NCBI GenBank assembly: GCA_024280015.1 | Contig: JAJRQY010000154.1 | Location: forward strand, 1 to 54,191 | Origin: Actinomycetes bacterium | GTDB taxonomy: Bacteria; Actinomycetota; Acidimicrobiia; Acidimicrobiales; SZUA-35 | Direction: 5' to 3' | DNA: 54,191 bases | Shown here: one piece after another, positions 42,698-51,031 of the stretch | Layout: every line of letters begins with the position of its first letter | Position numbering within the stretch: the first letter of the stretch is position 1 | Translations under genes and position numbers: made by a program | Notes under the pieces: model-generated | Seen by the model: only the letters and a program-made list of their open reading frames with translations | Databases searched by the model: none | What the model was told of the DNA's origin: nothing

Positions 42698-44479
42698 CTA
42701 GGACTTGCTCGCCAGTTGCGCATCAACGGCATCAGCGGGACCGGCTCCACCAGTGTTGGAGCCGGTCTTGGCCAGACGCTCATCGATGCCTCGGCCCAGC
42801 TTGTCGTCGGGGGCTGGCTCGTTGAGGTTGATTGCTTGGACTGCCTCATGGCACGAGGCGTGGATTCGGTTGGCATTGGCGTCCCACAGTCCCGACAAGA
42901 TCAGAACATCGCGGACCGGGCCCTTCACATCGCTTAGGTGGAGTTCCACGCCCTGATCGGCAAGTTCTTCAAATACCGCGTCCAGCATCTCTACCCCAGT
43001 GACATCAATGTCATTGATGCCTCCAGCGTCGAGGATGAGAACCCGCGGGGCTTCAGTCACCAAGGCAGCCTGGTCAAGCAACAGGCGCTTCACATGGTTG
43101 GCGTTGGCAAAGGAGATGGCGGCGTCGAGACGAATGACCCGGACTCCCTCGCTGGTAACGGCTTCGGGGAAACGCTGCACATTGCGATAGTTGGTGGTTC
43201 CTTCGATAAGACCAAGGACGGCACTATGAGGCAGTGACATTCGGGCAAACACCACCAGCATCGAGGCAAGGACAGCGACGGCGATACCAAGTTCAATGCC
43301 TAGAATGAGGGTGGCGAAGAAGGCGACGAACAGACCGATCAGATCATTCTTCTTGACCTTGGCGATGTGGCGCATCTCCTTCACATCAACCAGACCGATT
43401 ACCGCGATCACGATGATCGCACCCAGCGCGGCGTTGGGAAGTGAGCTGAACAATGGGGTAAGGAAGGCAATACTGAGCAGGACAATGCCCGCCGTGATCA
43501 GTGAAGCCAAGCCGGTGCGAGCACCTGCGGTTGCGTTCACCGCAGTTCGAGAGAACCCTCCAGTGATTGGGTAGCCGCCAAAGAGACCCGAGGCAACGTT
43601 GGCCATGCCAAGGCCAACAAGTTCCTGGTTAGCTATGACCTCATATCGATTGCGTCGGGCGTAGACCTTCGCCACGGCGATGGATTCCATGAAGCCGACC
43701 ATCGTGATAACCAGGGCGATCGGAATGAGCTGACCAATGAGTGAGCCGTCACTGGGAACACTGAGGGTCGGAAGTGAATCCGGGACCTCGCCGACAACCT
43801 TGACGCCCTTACTTTCCAGATCAAAAAGTTCGACAGCAAGAATGGAGCCGATGACAACGATGAGAGCACCGGGCACTTTGGGGAGGAACTTCTTCAGGGT
43901 GTACAGCGTCACCAGGGCAACGAGTCCAAGAATCAGGGTTGCAGAATTGGTCTCACCCAGACCTCGACCAACTTCCAAGACCGTTTCGTAGAAATGCTCC
44001 TGGCGCGGAACACTGATTCCAAGCAGATGCTTCGCTTGACTGAACCCAATGATGATGGCGGCGGCAGCGGTGAATCCGACCAAGACCGAGTGCGACAAGA
44101 AGTTGACCAGGAAGCCGAGCCGTCCAATGCCGAGCACGATATGGATGAGCCCAACCATAAGGGCCAGCAAGGCTGCCGCTTTGAGGTAGGCCTCGGTTCC
44201 CTCCTCGACCAATGGCGCCAGGGCAGTTGCGGTGAGAAGGGAAACAATTGCTACTGGCCCGACGGCGAGTTGTCGAGACGTTCCGAAAACGGCGTAGATG
44301 AGAACCGGGATCGTTGCGGCATAGAGGCCGACCTCGGGAGGCAATCCGGCCAAGAGGGCGTAGGCCATTGCTTGGGGCACGAGCATGGCCCCAACGGTTA
44401 CACCGGCTGCCAGATCGCTCCGAAAGTTTGATCGCTCATAGTTTGGCAGCCACGTGAGCGCGGGGATCAGTCTCTTCAT
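42698..44479 (-). CDS. SulP-family anion transporter with STAS domain
   Basis: A 593-residue SLC26/SulP carrier, a probable sulfate or bicarbonate transporter. The membrane part opens with VGAMLVPQAMAYALLAGLPP and includes GLGMANVASGLFGGYPITGG. The cytoplasmic STAS domain (about 435-560: VIRLDAAISFANANHVKR, then VLILDAGGINDIDVTGVEML) is complete. The start is next to a CsoR/CstR-like palindrome. Given the sulfide and sulfite oxidation genes 6-10 kb away, sulfate movement is a reasonable guess; bicarbonate is the alternative for some SulPs. Convergent with the MacB permease. Confidence 0.92.
   Translation of the reverse strand: MKRLIPALTWLPNYERSNFRSDLAAGVTVGAMLVPQAMAYALLAGLPPEVGLYAATIPVLIYAVFGTSRQLAVGPVAIVSLLTATALAPLVEEGTEAYLKAAALLALMVGLIHIVLGIGRLGFLVNFLSHSVLVGFTAAAAIIIGFSQAKHLLGISVPRQEHFYETVLEVGRGLGETNSATLILGLVALVTLYTLKKFLPKVPGALIVVIGSILAVELFDLESKGVKVVGEVPDSLPTLSVPSDGSLIGQLIPIALVITMVGFMESIAVAKVYARRNRYEVIANQELVGLGMANVASGLFGGYPITGGFSRTAVNATAGARTGLASLITAGIVLLSIAFLTPLFSSLPNAALGAIIVIAVIGLVDVKEMRHIAKVKKNDLIGLFVAFFATLILGIELGIAVAVLASMLVVFARMSLPHSAVLGLIEGTTNYRNVQRFPEAVTSEGVRVIRLDAAISFANANHVKRLLLDQAALVTEAPRVLILDAGGINDIDVTGVEMLDAVFEELADQGVELHLSDVKGPVRDVLILSGLWDANANRIHASCHEAVQAINLNEPAPDDKLGRGIDERLAKTGSNTGGAGPADAVDAQLASKS
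42739..42767. terminator. Hairpin in the 3' coding end of the SulP gene
   Basis: GACCGGCTCCA, loop CCAGTGT, TGGAGCCGGTC: a perfect 11-pair stem lying 75 bases past the MacB permease stop but inside the last SulP codons. No separate intergenic terminator exists in the 33-base gap, so this hairpin may terminate the rightward transcript. Confidence 0.5.
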
Positions 44480-44481
44480 TC

Positions 44482-44552
44482 GCTAATTATACGGACATTA
44501 GCACATTTGTCAATATGTACCCCTGGGGGTACATATTGCTGGGGTACATATT
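44482..44552 (-). promoter_or_regulatory. CsoR/CstR-like operator upstream of SulP gene
   Basis: A perfect 28-base palindrome, CAATATGTACCCC-TG-GGGGTACATATTG, lies at 44511-44538, 32 bases before the SulP start. A third half-site GGGGTACATATT follows at 44541-44552. A separate dyad GCTAAT-N9-ATTAGC is at 44482-44502, between the palindrome and the gene. A/T-flanked C-run/G-run palindromes are typical binding sites of the CsoR/RcnR/CstR family (copper or persulfide sensors). The regulator gene itself is not in the window. Confidence 0.65.
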
Positions 44553-44707
44553 CCGCATCAGGAAGGCGCAATCGGCCGCGCACCGACATGGAGCGGATCG
44601 CGGGCTACACCAACCCAACACGTTTCGTTCCTTGCGACTGGACCACCCTCATCGATCATCCTCAGATTGTCGATGACTAAAGCGCCACACTTCCTGCCTA
44701 TTCGTCC

Positions 44708-45685
44708 ATGGTCATGGACGGTCAATCAAAAACCCCTCACACTGGCTGGATGACAACAACGGCACCACCAGCCCCGATCGGCGAGGCCCTGCGATTCGTA
44801 CAGATGTCTGGCATCTTCTATTGCCCGTCGAAGCTCACCGAACCTTGGGGTCTCGAGTTGCCGTCAATGCTGGATTGTGTCTGGTTTCATATGGTGACCT
44901 CGGGCGGTTGCACGATCGAGGTTGAGGGTGACACCCGGAGGCTTCGAGCTGGCGATCTCGTTTTGATACCACACGGACACGGCCACCGCGCATGGGGAGC
45001 CGAAGTCTCCGAGACACTTCCCGTACTCGACCTCCCCCACGAGTACGTGAGCGAGCAGTATTCGGTCCTACGTCATGGTGGAGGCGGCTCACCGACCAAC
45101 CTGGTTTGCGGCGGCATCCGGTTCGACCATCCAGCCAGCAGGCACCTCATCGACGCTCTACCTGCCATCATCCACATCGAGTCATCGTTCCTAAATCGTG
45201 GCGACTGGATCCAGGCCATTCTTGACCTGATGGCAGAAGAGACCCAGCTGATACGCCCGGGCAGCGACGCAGTGGTGAGCCGGCTTTGTGACATCTTGGT
45301 CATCCAAGCAATTCGAACGTGGATCGAACGTGATCCTGCAGCACAAACCGGCTGGCTTGGAGCACTAAACGACGAACAGATTGGCTCGACCATCGCACTC
45401 ATTCACACCAATCCGGCTCGCAATTGGTCAGTTGCTAGCTTGGCCAACGAAGCATCGATGTCACGCTCCGCCTTCGCTGCCAAGTTCACGGCGATGGTTG
45501 GAGAATCTGCCATGCGCTATGTCACCCGCTGGCGAATGTATGCAGCAATCGAACTACTGGACACCACCGACGCAACCATTGCCAGCATTGCCTCCCAGGT
45601 CGGGTACGACTCCGAGGCGGCCTTCAGCCGAGCCTTCAAGCGGGTTATCGGCTCAACACCACGACGTCGGCTTAGCGACGTGTAG
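44708..45685 (+). CDS. AraC-family transcriptional regulator with cupin domain
   Basis: A 325-residue regulator. The N-terminal cupin (about 20-130: FYCPSKLTEPWGLELP, then GGCTIEVEGDTRRLRAGDLV and IPHGHGHRAW) is the Cupin_6 type. The C-terminal double helix-turn-helix of AraC includes NWSVASLANEASMSRSAF and ATIASIASQVGYDSEAAFSR, then AFKRVIG. The first ATG at 44708 and in-frame Met codons at 44714 and 44750 leave the N-terminus uncertain. It is divergent from the SulP gene. The effector and targets are unknown. Confidence 0.9.
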   Translation: MVMDGQSKTPHTGWMTTTAPPAPIGEALRFVQMSGIFYCPSKLTEPWGLELPSMLDCVWFHMVTSGGCTIEVEGDTRRLRAGDLVLIPHGHGHRAWGAEVSETLPVLDLPHEYVSEQYSVLRHGGGGSPTNLVCGGIRFDHPASRHLIDALPAIIHIESSFLNRGDWIQAILDLMAEETQLIRPGSDAVVSRLCDILVIQAIRTWIERDPAAQTGWLGALNDEQIGSTIALIHTNPARNWSVASLANEASMSRSAFAAKFTAMVGESAMRYVTRWRMYAAIELLDTTDATIASIASQVGYDSEAAFSRAFKRVIGSTPRRRLSDV

Positions 45686-45714
45686 GACTGGTCCCAAGAT
45701 TGACCAGTCCTACA
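45681..45714. terminator. Bidirectional terminator between AraC and peroxiredoxin genes
   Basis: TGTAGGACTGGTC, loop CCAAGATT, GACCAGTCCTACA: a perfect 13-pair stem that includes the AraC stop codon. It lies between two convergent genes. There is no strong T-run, but the length and symmetry make termination likely. Confidence 0.75.
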
Positions 45715-45749
45715 CATCAATGATTCCCACTTACTGAACGACGAGGCAG

Positions 45750-46382
45750 TTACTTGGCCGGGTTGTCCGCCCAGCGCAGATACGGCTTGATCTCCTCGAC
45801 ATTGGAGAACTTGCTTCGAGCATCTTCGGTCGAAACGTCCGGCGGAACGATGACTCGGTCCCCTGGCTGCCAATCAACCGGGGTGGCGATTTCATACTGA
45901 TCAGCTATCTGCAGAGCATCAACAACTCGAAGGATTTCGTCGAAGTTCCGTCCAGTGGACTTCGGGTACGTCATGGTCATCCGGATCTTGTTGGCCGGGT
46001 CGATAAGGAAGACTGACCGGACCGTCGACGTATCGCCCTCGCCAGGATGAATCATGTCGTAAAGCTCAGCAACCTTGTGGTCTGGATCGGCGATGATGGG
46101 GAAGTTGAGGGCAGTTCCAAAGACCTCTCCAATATCGGGAGCCCAGCCATGATGATCCTCAATCGGGTCAATGGACAGGGCAAGAACCTTGGTATTTCGT
46201 TCATCAAAGCCACTCTTGAGTGCGGCGGTCCGGCCAAGTTCGGTCGTACAGACCGGGGTGTAGTCGGCGGGATGACTGAAGAGCACTGTCCACGAGTCAC
46301 CCTTCCAGTTGTAGAAATCAATCTCACCATCGGTGGTATCGGCAACAAAGTTTGGTGCAGCATCGCCAAGATGTAGTCCCAT
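45750..46382 (-). CDS. 1-Cys peroxiredoxin (Prx6-type)
   Basis: A 210-residue thiol peroxidase. The peroxidatic cysteine is in FSHPADYTPVCTTELG (Cys45), with the conserved Thr and Arg of the Prx active site (RTMTYP-like RMTMTYPKSTGRNFDE). The long C-terminal domain (DWQPGDRVIVPPDVST) and lack of a resolving Cys mark the Prx6 class. The start is set at 46382 (MGLHLGDAAPNF, AAGGA upstream), not at the in-frame start 36 bases earlier. It is divergent from a Fur-family gene, with paired palindromes between them. Confidence 0.92.
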   Translation of the reverse strand: MGLHLGDAAPNFVADTTDGEIDFYNWKGDSWTVLFSHPADYTPVCTTELGRTAALKSGFDERNTKVLALSIDPIEDHHGWAPDIGEVFGTALNFPIIADPDHKVAELYDMIHPGEGDTSTVRSVFLIDPANKIRMTMTYPKSTGRNFDEILRVVDALQIADQYEIATPVDWQPGDRVIVPPDVSTEDARSKFSNVEEIKPYLRWADNPAK

Positions 46383-46448
46383 TGAGTTTTCATCCTTCTG
46401 TCGTGGTCTCCCAGCCACCCGTCAAACCATCGGGGCGTCCGGAAAGTG

Positions 46449-46479
46449 AATGTACGTACATTATCTACTAAGACTTAGT
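46449..46479. promoter_or_regulatory. Paired palindromes between peroxiredoxin and Fur-family genes
   Basis: AATGTACGTACATT (46449-46462, perfect 14-base palindrome) is followed by ACTAAG-A-CTTAGT (46467-46479, perfect 6-1-6 dyad) in the 168-base divergent gap. Fur/PerR boxes have a 7-1-7 form with a central unpaired base, which the second element fits. It lies 68-97 bases from the two start codons and could control both genes. Confidence 0.6.
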
Positions 46480-46550
46480 CTCTGTCAAGATACCATATCA
46501 TTTAATACATAGTCCTAGACGAATGAACAACTCCGCTCTATCCTGGCCGA

Positions 46551-46967
46551 ATGGAAACTCTTCTGACTCGCCTCGGAGCATCGGGTGTACGGATCACCGC
46601 GCAACGACGCATCATCGCCGAATGCCTCGATGGCGCAAACCAGCACCTGACCGCCGACGAGATCCTGGGGGCGGCAAGAACGTCCCTACCGGAGATTGGA
46701 CGCGCCACCGTCTACAAAGCTCTCGCCGAGTTCGTCGATTCTGGAACAGTTCGAGAAGTCCAGTTTGGGGAGGGGCCCAAGCGATTCGATCCCAACGCAC
46801 ACATCGATCATCATCACCTCGTCTGCAATAGGTGTGAACAGGTTTGGGATCTGGACGCAACAGCCTGTGAAGTCAAGCCCGTCTACGATTCAGGGTTTGT
46901 TTTGAGTCATGCGGAGATCAGCCTCTTTGGCCAATGTGCTGCCTGTGCGGAGACCGCCATCGGTTAA
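46551..46967 (+). CDS. Fur-family regulator (PerR-like)
   Basis: A 138-residue metal-dependent repressor. A winged helix (VRITAQRRIIAECL, then EIGRATVYKALAEFVDSG) is followed by the metal-binding dimer domain: HIDHHHLVCNRCEQVWDL, with the structural-zinc CxxC, and the second pair CAAC near the end. Context next to a peroxiredoxin and separated by a Fur-like dyad suggests a peroxide-sensing PerR role. The regulatory-site His and Asp residues expected for PerR are present, but the Zur and Fur alternatives cannot be excluded. Its last 78 bases overlap the convergent YeeE gene. Confidence 0.9.
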   Translation: METLLTRLGASGVRITAQRRIIAECLDGANQHLTADEILGAARTSLPEIGRATVYKALAEFVDSGTVREVQFGEGPKRFDPNAHIDHHHLVCNRCEQVWDLDATACEVKPVYDSGFVLSHAEISLFGQCAACAETAIG

Positions 46968-47498
46968 ATCCAGAGTTAGAGGTGCCACATGGATCTCACG
47001 ATGCTCCCCATCTCCGCTCCCAACCTCGACCCGAAGCTGGCGCTCGGAATTATGCCGGAAGAGCCAGAGCCCAACAAAGATTCCAGGAATCGACACCAGG
47101 CCAAGGGTCGCTCCGGATGAAAGCATGACGAGGGCCGGAGCCGGGCAGGTTCCGGCAATTGCCCAACCGACACCAAAGAGCGCACCTCCCTTGAGGTGAT
47201 GAGCCTCAGGCATTGAGCGAGACAAGGAAAGTCGGCCCCCAAATGGTGTGTGCATTCCACCGCGTTCCAATAACCAGAGCAACGGAGCTGAGACTGCTAC
47301 CGCTGAAGCCATCAGGAGATAGACATCTGGTTCATCCAGGCGGAGCATGGCGTGAATGGTGTCGTACTCATGCAGTCGCACGCTGGCCAGAATCCCGCCG
47401 AACAACGTCCCGAACAGAAGGCCAACCATATTGAGCTTGGTCGTTTTAGGACTTTTTGCGCCAAGTCGTACTGGGCTGGGGCCTGCATGGGTGCTCAC
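46890..47498 (-). CDS. YeeE/YedE-family membrane protein, second of pair
   Basis: A 202-residue protein with four membrane segments: VGLLFGTLFGGILASV, then VYLLMASAVAVSAPLLWLL, HHLKGGALFGVGWAIAGTCPA and the following hydrophobic helix. GTCPAPALV contains the conserved Cys of the family, used in thiosulfate or sulfur-compound transport in YeeE. The C-terminal 55 residues are hydrophilic. The start is a GTG overlapping the partner's stop by four bases. Its 3' end runs 78 bases antisense into the Fur-family gene, unusual for compact convergent genes. Role inferred: sulfur-species uptake or export. Confidence 0.83.
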   Translation of the reverse strand: MSTHAGPSPVRLGAKSPKTTKLNMVGLLFGTLFGGILASVRLHEYDTIHAMLRLDEPDVYLLMASAVAVSAPLLWLLERGGMHTPFGGRLSLSRSMPEAHHLKGGALFGVGWAIAGTCPAPALVMLSSGATLGLVSIPGIFVGLWLFRHNSERQLRVEVGSGDGEHREIHVAPLTLDLTDGGLRTGSTLAKEADLRMTQNKP

Positions 47499-47974
47499 AG
47501 GGCCCCTCCGGTCAAGAGCCGAAGAATGAAGGTTGTGGCAATACCCGTGGCCATAAAGGTCACGGTGACGGCCACGCTAGCTGGGGAACGCTGAGCGGTT
47601 CCACACAAGCCATGCCCCGAGGTACAACCACCGGCCATCGCCGCGCCGTATCCGAGAATCACCGCACCCGCAAATACCAGTGGAACAGTGATCGACATCG
47701 GAAAGACGTCGACCAGCGCGTCGTATCCCGAGTGAATTCCTCTACCGCTCCGGAATACCTGGGTGACAAGCAGGCCACCAAAGAACATGCCAACGAAATA
47801 CCAGACCCGCCAGACGGCTACTTCAGATTTTCGTCGGACGAATCCAGACATCTGTACGTAGGCACCGCTGGCGCCAAGTGGCTGATTGGCCAACATGAAC
47901 AGGCCGACAATGAGCAAGCCCAAAGCAGGTCCAGCCACATACCAGGCCATTCGGTCGGGGAACGAATCAATCAT
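47495..47974 (-). CDS. YeeE/YedE-family membrane protein, first of pair
   Basis: A 159-residue membrane protein with the family motif GGCTSGHGLCGTAQRSPASV (two conserved cysteines) after a run of hydrophobic segments (AWYVAGPALGLLIVGLFMLA, YFVGMFFGGLLVTQVF). The start at 47974 has AAGGAG nine bases upstream and replaces an earlier in-frame start. Split YeeE halves like this pair act together as one transporter. It lies downstream of the SoeA-like gene on the same strand after a 208-base gap. Confidence 0.85.
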   Translation of the reverse strand: MIDSFPDRMAWYVAGPALGLLIVGLFMLANQPLGASGAYVQMSGFVRRKSEVAVWRVWYFVGMFFGGLLVTQVFRSGRGIHSGYDALVDVFPMSITVPLVFAGAVILGYGAAMAGGCTSGHGLCGTAQRSPASVAVTVTFMATGIATTFILRLLTGGAL

Positions 47975-48085
47975 GACTCGGCTCCTTCTTTTGTTGTCGC
48001 CACATCGGGTCAGCAGCGCGAGGGAATCAACGCAAAGCAATGACGCAAGGCCATGGCCAAGACGTTGGAGCTAGAGGGACTACGT

Positions 48086-48160
48086 GAAAGAAAGAAGAAT
48101 GAAGAAAAGAAGGATGGAGAGGAGAGAGGTAGAAGGGGTACGGAGGGATAGGAGGTGGGA
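48086..48160 (+). other. Polypurine tract
   Basis: On the plus strand 68 of 75 bases are purines (AAGAAAGAAGAATGAAG and then GGAGAGAGG and AGGAGGTGGG stretches). It occupies the gap between the SoeA-like stop and the YeeE start. It contains several Shine-Dalgarno-like runs but only on the strand opposite to the flanking genes. It could adopt a triplex structure or end transcription; no function is shown. Confidence 0.7.
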
Positions 48161-48182
48161 TCGACGGGTCTGTCCCCGGGAA

Positions 48183-51020
48183 CTACTCCGGGTCAGGGCT
48201 TCGGTAGGCGGTTGCCGCAGGCTTCACTGGACGGGCATACCAGAACGGTCGGCGTAGGCCATTGGTAGAGGGCCGAGTCTTGGTCAGCCAATCCAGATAG
48301 GCCTCGCGAGACTTACCGGTGTCAACTACAACATCGCCATACTCATCGCCAGATTCGGCTGGGGTGATACGGACTCGTTGGTGCCAGCACTGCATGCCCG
48401 AAATAGGATCGGGTTGGACACAGAACGAAGCGTTCTGATGCACGCCGGTGTCCTTCCACCAGATCCGCTCGGTGTCGTCATCGCTGGAGGTGTATGCCTC
48501 GTTGCCGTGCTTGCGCTGCAACTTCCACACCGAGCCACCGTCTTCGCCAGGCGTTGAAGAGATGTTCGCCATGCCAGTTCCCCAGGAACGGGCCTTCTCT
48601 TCTTCGAGACGCCAACGGCCCATATGGTGAGAAGCGGCGACAATACCGGGGCGGATGCCTTCAGTACGCCAGGAGCCAATGACAAAGTGCCCAATCTGGG
48701 TGGTGACCCGGACCAGGCCGTTCTCTTCAATACCGAGCTTCTCCGCGTCTTGGGGATGGAGCCAGAGCGGGTGCCGGTGGCTGATCTCGTTCAGCCACTT
48801 GGAGTTGGCTGAGCGGGTATGGATGAGAGTCGGAATTCGGAAGGTAGGCAACAGGATACGTTCGTTGCCTGCCATGTCCATGTCTTCCCAGTGAACATGG
48901 GAGGGAATCCATTTCGGGGTGGCGTACTCGGGCCAACCCCAATCGGCCAGCGTCTCTGAATAGAGCTCCAACTTCTTCGACGGAGTGGGAAAGCCCTCCT
49001 TCAACTCGCCGTCAATCTCGACTGCTGGTGAGCCATCACCCAGCGGCGCCAGGGTCAGATCTTCGAGATCGTCAAGGTCACCTGACCAGGTTCCTGGTGT
49101 TCCCGGCTTGCGGAATACGCCGGACTCATCCTTGATACACCCGTCGACATCTGACTCATCAACCGGACGCTCATAGGGCTCATACGGATCACCCGGCAGT
49201 TGGAAAGCGCCGCGATTACGCATGTACTCCAGTGGAGTTTCGCCCACCTCTTCGGCTGCTTCGGCCAAGCCGGGAACGTTCTCTTCAAACATGCCGGCGT
49301 AGTACTCATCCACTGTCATTGGCTTGCCGGGATGCTCGGTCGACTCAAACCACTGTCGGATACCCATCTTGCCGTCAGGGTCGATTCGCCAGCTCAGGTC
49401 AATCCAGAACTCGTTTTCTTCCCAGACCTCACCGGGGTTGTAGTCATAGCTCCGGGTATCCGGGCCCATCTTCTCGCCCTTGATTTCGGCGTAGCGGCGG
49501 AACACTGATTGACGGAACCCGATCCAACGGGCGGCGTGAGTTTCATAGCTGGTGACGTCATGGCGTTCCATAGAAACACCCATTGGCAGAACATAATCGG
49601 CAAACCAGGCAGTCTCAGACCAGGTTGGCGTCAGGGCAACGTGGCAGTTGACTTTGGACTCGTCCTTGAGTGCTTCCAGCCAGGTAAAACCATCTGGGTT
49701 GGTCCAGATTGGGTTGTATACCCGAGAGAAATAGGTGTCCAGCTTGCCTCTGCCCTCGTTGAGGAAGTGAGGCAACAAGATGGACATCTCGTGGTAAGCC
49801 AGTGGATATTCCGCTGGCCACTCCAACTCGTTCCAGGAGTTGATTCCTGGTGCGCCAACATTGGGTTTGGCCTTGAACTTGTTCATGCCGTTCCCGGCGG
49901 TGCCACCCTTGGTTGCCACTGACCCGGTCAAGACGTTGAGGAAAAACAAGCAGCGCGCAACCTGCCAGCCACCCATGTTCCCGGCCCCGGCAGATCGCCA
50001 GTTGTGGGAGGCGAACTTCGTTGGGTGCTCGCCAATCAGGTCGGCAATTTCTCGTAGAGTCTCGGCCTTGATCCCCGTCTTTTGCTCAGCCGCTTCGGGC
50101 GTGTATTCGGCGTACTCATCAAGAAGGGCTTCACGCATGGAATCCCACTCGACCGGTAGATCCGGGCGGGTGCGCTCCAGGTAGGTTGCCCAATTGACCC
50201 AGCGTTTCATGAACGTCTGGTTCCAGGTGTCGTTCTCGATCAGAAGCTTGGCAATGGCCAACAACATGAACGGCTCGGTGCCGGGCCAAGTCGGTAGCCA
50301 GAAATCGGCTTTGGCGCCGGTATTGGAAAGCCGCGGGTCACACACGATGACCTTCGCCCCCTTCTTCTGGGCCTCCATGATCCGTTGGGCGTGAGGGTTG
50401 AAGTAGTGGCCAGCTTCGAGGTGGGCCGAGATCAAAAAGATGACCTCGGCGTTGGCAAAGTCAGAAGACGGTCGATCATGACCCATCCAGGACTGATAGC
50501 CAATCCTGGCATTGCTGGAGCAGATATTGGTGTGAGAGTTATGCCCATCGACGCCCCAGGCCTTGAGGACCCGCTCGGTGTAACCGTCTTCACCCGGTCG
50601 ACCAACGTGATACATGATCTCGTTATGGCGGTCTTCTTCGAATGCGGTTCGCATCCGGCCACCAATTTCGTCCAGAGCCTGATCCCAGGTGATTCGTTCC
50701 CACTTACCCGAACCGCGCTCCCCCACCCGTTTCATTGGGTACAGGATCCGCTCTGGGTCATGGACCTGATTGAGGGTGGCTGGGCCCTTGGCACAGTTTC
50801 GGCCGCGACTGGCCGGATGCTCGGGGTTGCCTTCAATCTTGCACAGCTCGTCGGTTTCTTGATCGAAGTAAGCAGTCAAGCCACAAGCGGCCTCACAGTT
50901 GAAGCAGGTGGTCGGGACCAGGGTGTACTTGCGCTCAACCTTCTTCGGCCAGGCTTTTGCGTCAAGCTCGGTCCAGTCGTGCCAGCGGTCAAATGGTGGG
51001 TACTTCTCTAGATCAGTCAT
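48183..51020 (-). CDS. soeA: Molybdopterin oxidoreductase, SoeA/PsrA-like
   Basis: A 945-residue catalytic subunit of a complex iron-sulfur molybdoenzyme. The [4Fe-4S] ligands are Cys39, Cys42, Cys46 and Cys76 (CFNCEAACG and GRNCAKG). The likely Mo ligand is Cys167 in SHTNICSSNARIGY. MGHDRPSSDFANAEVIFLIS, then AHLEAGHYFNPHAQRI is typical of cytoplasmic sulfite dehydrogenase SoeA. No twin-arginine signal precedes it, so it should face the cytoplasm. It is followed in transcription by YeeE genes and preceded by the fused Fe-S/membrane subunit. Sulfite oxidation is the best guess; polysulfide or thiosulfate reduction is possible. Confidence 0.85.
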   Translation of the reverse strand: MTDLEKYPPFDRWHDWTELDAKAWPKKVERKYTLVPTTCFNCEAACGLTAYFDQETDELCKIEGNPEHPASRGRNCAKGPATLNQVHDPERILYPMKRVGERGSGKWERITWDQALDEIGGRMRTAFEEDRHNEIMYHVGRPGEDGYTERVLKAWGVDGHNSHTNICSSNARIGYQSWMGHDRPSSDFANAEVIFLISAHLEAGHYFNPHAQRIMEAQKKGAKVIVCDPRLSNTGAKADFWLPTWPGTEPFMLLAIAKLLIENDTWNQTFMKRWVNWATYLERTRPDLPVEWDSMREALLDEYAEYTPEAAEQKTGIKAETLREIADLIGEHPTKFASHNWRSAGAGNMGGWQVARCLFFLNVLTGSVATKGGTAGNGMNKFKAKPNVGAPGINSWNELEWPAEYPLAYHEMSILLPHFLNEGRGKLDTYFSRVYNPIWTNPDGFTWLEALKDESKVNCHVALTPTWSETAWFADYVLPMGVSMERHDVTSYETHAARWIGFRQSVFRRYAEIKGEKMGPDTRSYDYNPGEVWEENEFWIDLSWRIDPDGKMGIRQWFESTEHPGKPMTVDEYYAGMFEENVPGLAEAAEEVGETPLEYMRNRGAFQLPGDPYEPYERPVDESDVDGCIKDESGVFRKPGTPGTWSGDLDDLEDLTLAPLGDGSPAVEIDGELKEGFPTPSKKLELYSETLADWGWPEYATPKWIPSHVHWEDMDMAGNERILLPTFRIPTLIHTRSANSKWLNEISHRHPLWLHPQDAEKLGIEENGLVRVTTQIGHFVIGSWRTEGIRPGIVAASHHMGRWRLEEEKARSWGTGMANISSTPGEDGGSVWKLQRKHGNEAYTSSDDDTERIWWKDTGVHQNASFCVQPDPISGMQCWHQRVRITPAESGDEYGDVVVDTGKSREAYLDWLTKTRPSTNGLRRPFWYARPVKPAATAYRSPDPE

Positions 51021-51031
51021 GATCCTGGCTC

